DNA of 64,000 bases from Halosimplex halophilum (lineage in GTDB: Archaea; Halobacteriota; Halobacteria; Halobacteriales; Haloarculaceae): positions 124,001-188,000 of the forward strand of contig NZ_SRHV01000005.1 of the NCBI RefSeq assembly GCF_004698125.1, given 5' to 3'. This document shows, piece by piece, positions 61,815 to 64,000 of the stretch. Numbering within the stretch: position 1 is the stretch's first letter; every line of letters starts with the position of its first letter. The notes under the pieces are model-generated. The model ran no database searches. It had not been told where the DNA came from and saw only the letters and a list, made by a program, of their open reading frames with translations. Made by a program: the position numbers and the translations under genes.

Positions 61815-62204
61815 GCCCCCGTTTGGGCCGACCCGCCGAAACCCGTTTCGTGTATCAGATCCCGAACCGGTTCGGGACGCGACGCCGCCGGGAGCGCCCG
61901 GTCCGGCGACGGCGGTCTGTCGCTCCCCGGACATCGACGTTCGGTACCGACTCACACGGTCCGTGAAGTTTATTACGAACCGCAATCGATCGTCGACCGA
62001 ATCGAGGGTGTCAGCGACGGCGTCGCCCGCTGGCGCCCGTTCTCGTCGCAGTCAGTTGCGGGCCGCGACTCCGCGTGCTCGCGGACGCTCCGCGAGGATC
62101 GACACATCGACGGACGTGTCCCGGAGCGGCGCGACAGCCGCGGGTCGCGCCGTCCGCACCGCCGGGCTCCACGGTTCGGGACGTGGCGCCGTTGCAGTTC
62201 GGAC
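61815..62204. other. Intergenic stretch between the MBL hydrolase and the PiT-type transporter
   Basis: No supported gene. A TATA-like GTTTATTACG (61968-61977) lies about 235 bases upstream of the chosen transporter start, which suggests a long leader, an unseen small gene or RNA, or a start further upstream. It could also serve the minus strand. Confidence 0.4.
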
Positions 62205-63284
62205 GTGACGCAGTACGTGGAGGTGACGACAGTGAACGTGCTCCTCGGACTCGCGATCGCGGTCGCGGTGTTCGTCGGCGTGAACATCGGCGGCTCCTCG
62301 ACGGGCGCGGCGTTCGGGCCGGCGACCGGCGGGGGCGTCGTCTCGATGCGCCAGGCGTCGGCGCTGATGGCGGCCTTCGCCCTGCTGGGCGGGTTCACCG
62401 TCGGGACCAACGTCGTCGACACGCTCGGGACGGGCTTCGTCCCCGGGTCGTACTTCACGCCCGCCACGTCGGCGGTCGTGTTGCTGTTCGTCGGCCTGGG
62501 CATCCTGCTGGGGAACGTCCTGGGCGTCTCGACGAGCACCAGCATCACGGCCGTCGCGACGGTCGTCGGGATGGGCGCCGCGCTGGGCGGGCTCGACTGG
62601 GCGACCGTCGGCACCGTCGTCGTCTGGTGGCTCGTCGCCCCGGTCCTCGCCTTCTGGGTGTGCGCGTTCCTCGGCCGGTACCTCTACGACGACGTGGTGG
62701 GCCGGCTCGACGACCTCGCCGGCGACCGCGACGGGATAGTGGAACTGCTCGTGATCGGTATCGGCTGTTACATGGCGTTCTCGGCGGGCGCGAGCAACGT
62801 CGCCAACGCCGTCGCGCCGCTGGTCGGCTCGGGCGCGGTCGGGATGACCCCCGGCGTCGCGCTCGGCGGCGCGGCCATCGGCGCCGGCGCCTTTCTGCTG
62901 GGGCCGCGGACGATGGAGACGGTCGGCGACGACATCACCGACCTGTCGCTGGAGGCGGCGCTGGTCGTCGAGACCGTCGCCGCCACGGTCATCACCGGCC
63001 TGAGCTGGGCGGGCATCCCGGCGAGCCTGGCGATCATGCTGACGACCTGCGTGATCGGCCTCGGGTGGGGCCGGGCCAGCCGCCGGGTCCCGCTGTCGGC
63101 GCTGGTCAGCCCCGAGGGCCTCGGCAAGGCCGAGCGCGCGACGTGGGCCAGCGACCAGCTGGACCTGTTTGACCCGCGGACGGTCAAGCGGGTGGTCGCA
63201 ACCTGGGTCGCCTCCCCGACGGTCGCCGGGCTGGTCTCGTTCGCGACGTTCGAGGCCGCCCAGCGGCTCCACCTCGTCGGGTGA
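62205..63284 (+). CDS. PiT-family inorganic phosphate transporter
   Basis: A 359-residue membrane protein with ten or more helices and the PiT duplication. VFVGVNIGGSSTGAAFGPATGGG and the second-half CYMAFSAGASNVANAVAPLVGSGA are the two signature GxxN-D/N-containing blocks; GNVLGVSTSTSITAVATVVGMG is also typical. Imports phosphate by cation symport. The start is uncertain: GTG at 62205, 62217 or 62223; no ATG fits. The coiled-coil gene follows 20 bases later. Confidence 0.87.
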   Translation: MTQYVEVTTVNVLLGLAIAVAVFVGVNIGGSSTGAAFGPATGGGVVSMRQASALMAAFALLGGFTVGTNVVDTLGTGFVPGSYFTPATSAVVLLFVGLGILLGNVLGVSTSTSITAVATVVGMGAALGGLDWATVGTVVVWWLVAPVLAFWVCAFLGRYLYDDVVGRLDDLAGDRDGIVELLVIGIGCYMAFSAGASNVANAVAPLVGSGAVGMTPGVALGGAAIGAGAFLLGPRTMETVGDDITDLSLEAALVVETVAATVITGLSWAGIPASLAIMLTTCVIGLGWGRASRRVPLSALVSPEGLGKAERATWASDQLDLFDPRTVKRVVATWVASPTVAGLVSFATFEAAQRLHLVG

Positions 63285-63304
63285 ACCGGACCGTCACTGC
63301 CACC

Positions 63305-63910
63305 ATGATCGGACCGCTATCGCGACGCGGCGAACGCACCGAGCGCGAGACACAGTTCTACGTCGAGCTGGCCTACGGCCTGCTGTTCATCGGCGGGTTC
63401 GCGTTCCTCGCCGTCCGCGTCGACCCGCGGGTGGCCGCCTTCGAGGGCGGGCTCGTCGTCGGCTACCTCCTGCGGGTCTACGAGAAGATGGCCATCTACG
63501 AGCGCGTCCTCGAATCCGCCGTCTCCGCCGAGGCCGAGAGCCAGGTCGCCGAGGCCGTCGACGACCAGGTCGGCGACGCCGTCGCGGCCGAACTCGACGA
63601 CCGCGTCGAGACCGAGGTCGCGGCCGAAGTCGACGACGCCGTCGCCGAAGAGGTCGAGGACGCCGTGGCGGCGGAGGTCGACGCCGAACTCGACGACGCG
63701 GTGGAGGCCGAAGTCCGGGCGGAACTGGACGACGCCGTGGCCGAGGAGGTCGAAGCGGAACTGGACGATGCGGTCGCCGAGGAGGTCGAAGCGGAACTGG
63801 ACGATGCGGTCGCCGAGGAGGTCGAAGCGGAACTGGACCGGCGCGACATCGACGGCGACGGTGACGGCGCCGCGGCGGAGGCCGACGGCGCGGAGAGCGG
63901 GGACGGGTAG
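63305..63910 (+). CDS. Membrane-anchored protein with long acidic coiled-coil repeats
   Basis: A 201-residue protein: basic N-terminus, two hydrophobic segments (FYVELAYGLLFIGGFAFLAV and VAAFEGGLVVGYLLRVY), then about 110 residues of nearly perfect 12-residue repeats such as DDAVAEEVEAEL, and an acidic Asp/Gly tail. The last two 36-bp DNA units (63767-63802 and 63803-63838) are identical, indicating recent duplication. The repeat predicts a long helix or coiled coil in the cytoplasm. Lies 20 bases after the phosphate transporter, so probably co-transcribed; a regulatory role is speculative. Confidence 0.75.
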   Translation: MIGPLSRRGERTERETQFYVELAYGLLFIGGFAFLAVRVDPRVAAFEGGLVVGYLLRVYEKMAIYERVLESAVSAEAESQVAEAVDDQVGDAVAAELDDRVETEVAAEVDDAVAEEVEDAVAAEVDAELDDAVEAEVRAELDDAVAEEVEAELDDAVAEEVEAELDDAVAEEVEAELDRRDIDGDGDGAAAEADGAESGDG

Positions 63911-63911
63911 C

Positions 63912-64000
63912 TCAGTCGCCGAACGGGCCGCCGCCACCGCCGCCGCCCATGCCGCCCATACCGCCCATGCCGCCACCGCCGCCGCCCTGCATCTGCTTCA
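63912..64000 (-). CDS. Probable signal recognition particle protein SRP54, C-terminal end only
   Basis: Only 29 codons are visible before the window edge. The sequence ends KQMQ followed by six Gly, then repeated GGM, and PFGD-stop. A K-Q-M-Q helix end followed by a Gly/Met tail is the usual end of the haloarchaeal SRP54 M domain. Thermosome tails are also Gly/Met-rich but lack KQMQ and PFGD, so SRP54 is favoured. The stop is 2 bases from the convergent coiled-coil gene's stop. Confidence 0.6.
   Translation of the reverse strand, partial: KQMQGGGGGGMGGMGGMGGGGGGGPFGD

Noticed and set aside
61098-62204. N-terminal extension of the phosphate-transporter frame
   Set aside because: It is antisense to the MBL hydrolase and lacks membrane or family features; the transporter begins near 62205.
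63720-63840. CRISPR-like repeats
   Set aside because: The regular 36-bp units are in-frame protein repeats without unique spacers. No CRISPR array or cas gene is seen in the window.

Overview
The window is chromosomal DNA from a haloarchaeon (class Halobacteria; the family cannot be fixed from this alone). Signs are very high G+C, acidic proteins, archaeal TATA boxes about 25-35 bases upstream of starts with little or no leader, two thermosome subunits, a duplicated tRNA-splicing endonuclease, PhiH1-repressor-like proteins and a haloarchaeal-type glnA/lrp pair. Both ends cut genes: a thermosome subunit on the left and a probable SRP54 on the right.

Layout. 1-13.4 kb: two thermosome genes flank a core block (SCP2-like protein, purM, peroxiredoxin-like protein, DUF502 protein, Eis-type acetyltransferase, EEP hydrolase, and glnA divergent from lrp). 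13.6-17.4 kb: tspO, then what looks like a 5'-truncated polymorphic-toxin gene with a PD-(D/E)xK-like tip, a candidate immunity gene and a third remnant, in DNA of mixed composition. 17.4-27.0 kb: alpha/beta hydrolase, AAA ATPase, sulfatase, Gfo/Idh/MocA dehydrogenase, hemL, a tandem winged-helix regulator, a methyltransferase and a creatininase/ArfB-type hydrolase.

27.27-38.52 kb is an integrated pleolipovirus-like provirus of about 11.2 kb. It is bounded by a 17-bp direct repeat, one copy of which forms the 3' end of tRNA-Arg(UCU). It carries a tyrosine integrase coupled to a zinc-ribbon protein, two PhiH1-repressor-like proteins, an AT-rich cargo stretch, a leftward virion cluster (VP8-like NTPase, two membrane proteins, spike, VP3-like protein, small acidic protein), an HUH Rep and a chain of four small early genes joined by 4-nt overlaps. 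Two of those small genes use GTG starts and are easily missed.

38.6-64 kb: a lipoate-dependent 2-oxoacid dehydrogenase cluster (lpdA, pdhC, pdhB, pdhA) with lipA 6 kb away, an ECF-type transporter operon of unknown substrate, PHP and ComB-like phosphatases, an M48 protease divergent from a MATE exporter across a perfect 17-bp palindrome, a Hel308-type helicase, a zinc-finger/NucS-like protein, a HAD phosphatase, endA, an MBL hydrolase, a PiT-type transporter and a membrane-anchored coiled-coil repeat protein.

The least expected non-coding signal is an ~80-bp hairpin repeat found twice: just after the thermosome stop codon and, before the provirus entered, just after the tRNA-Arg 3' end. The copies have the same orientation relative to the upstream gene and share a compensatory base-pair change, which suggests a mobile or dispersed 3'-end/terminator element.
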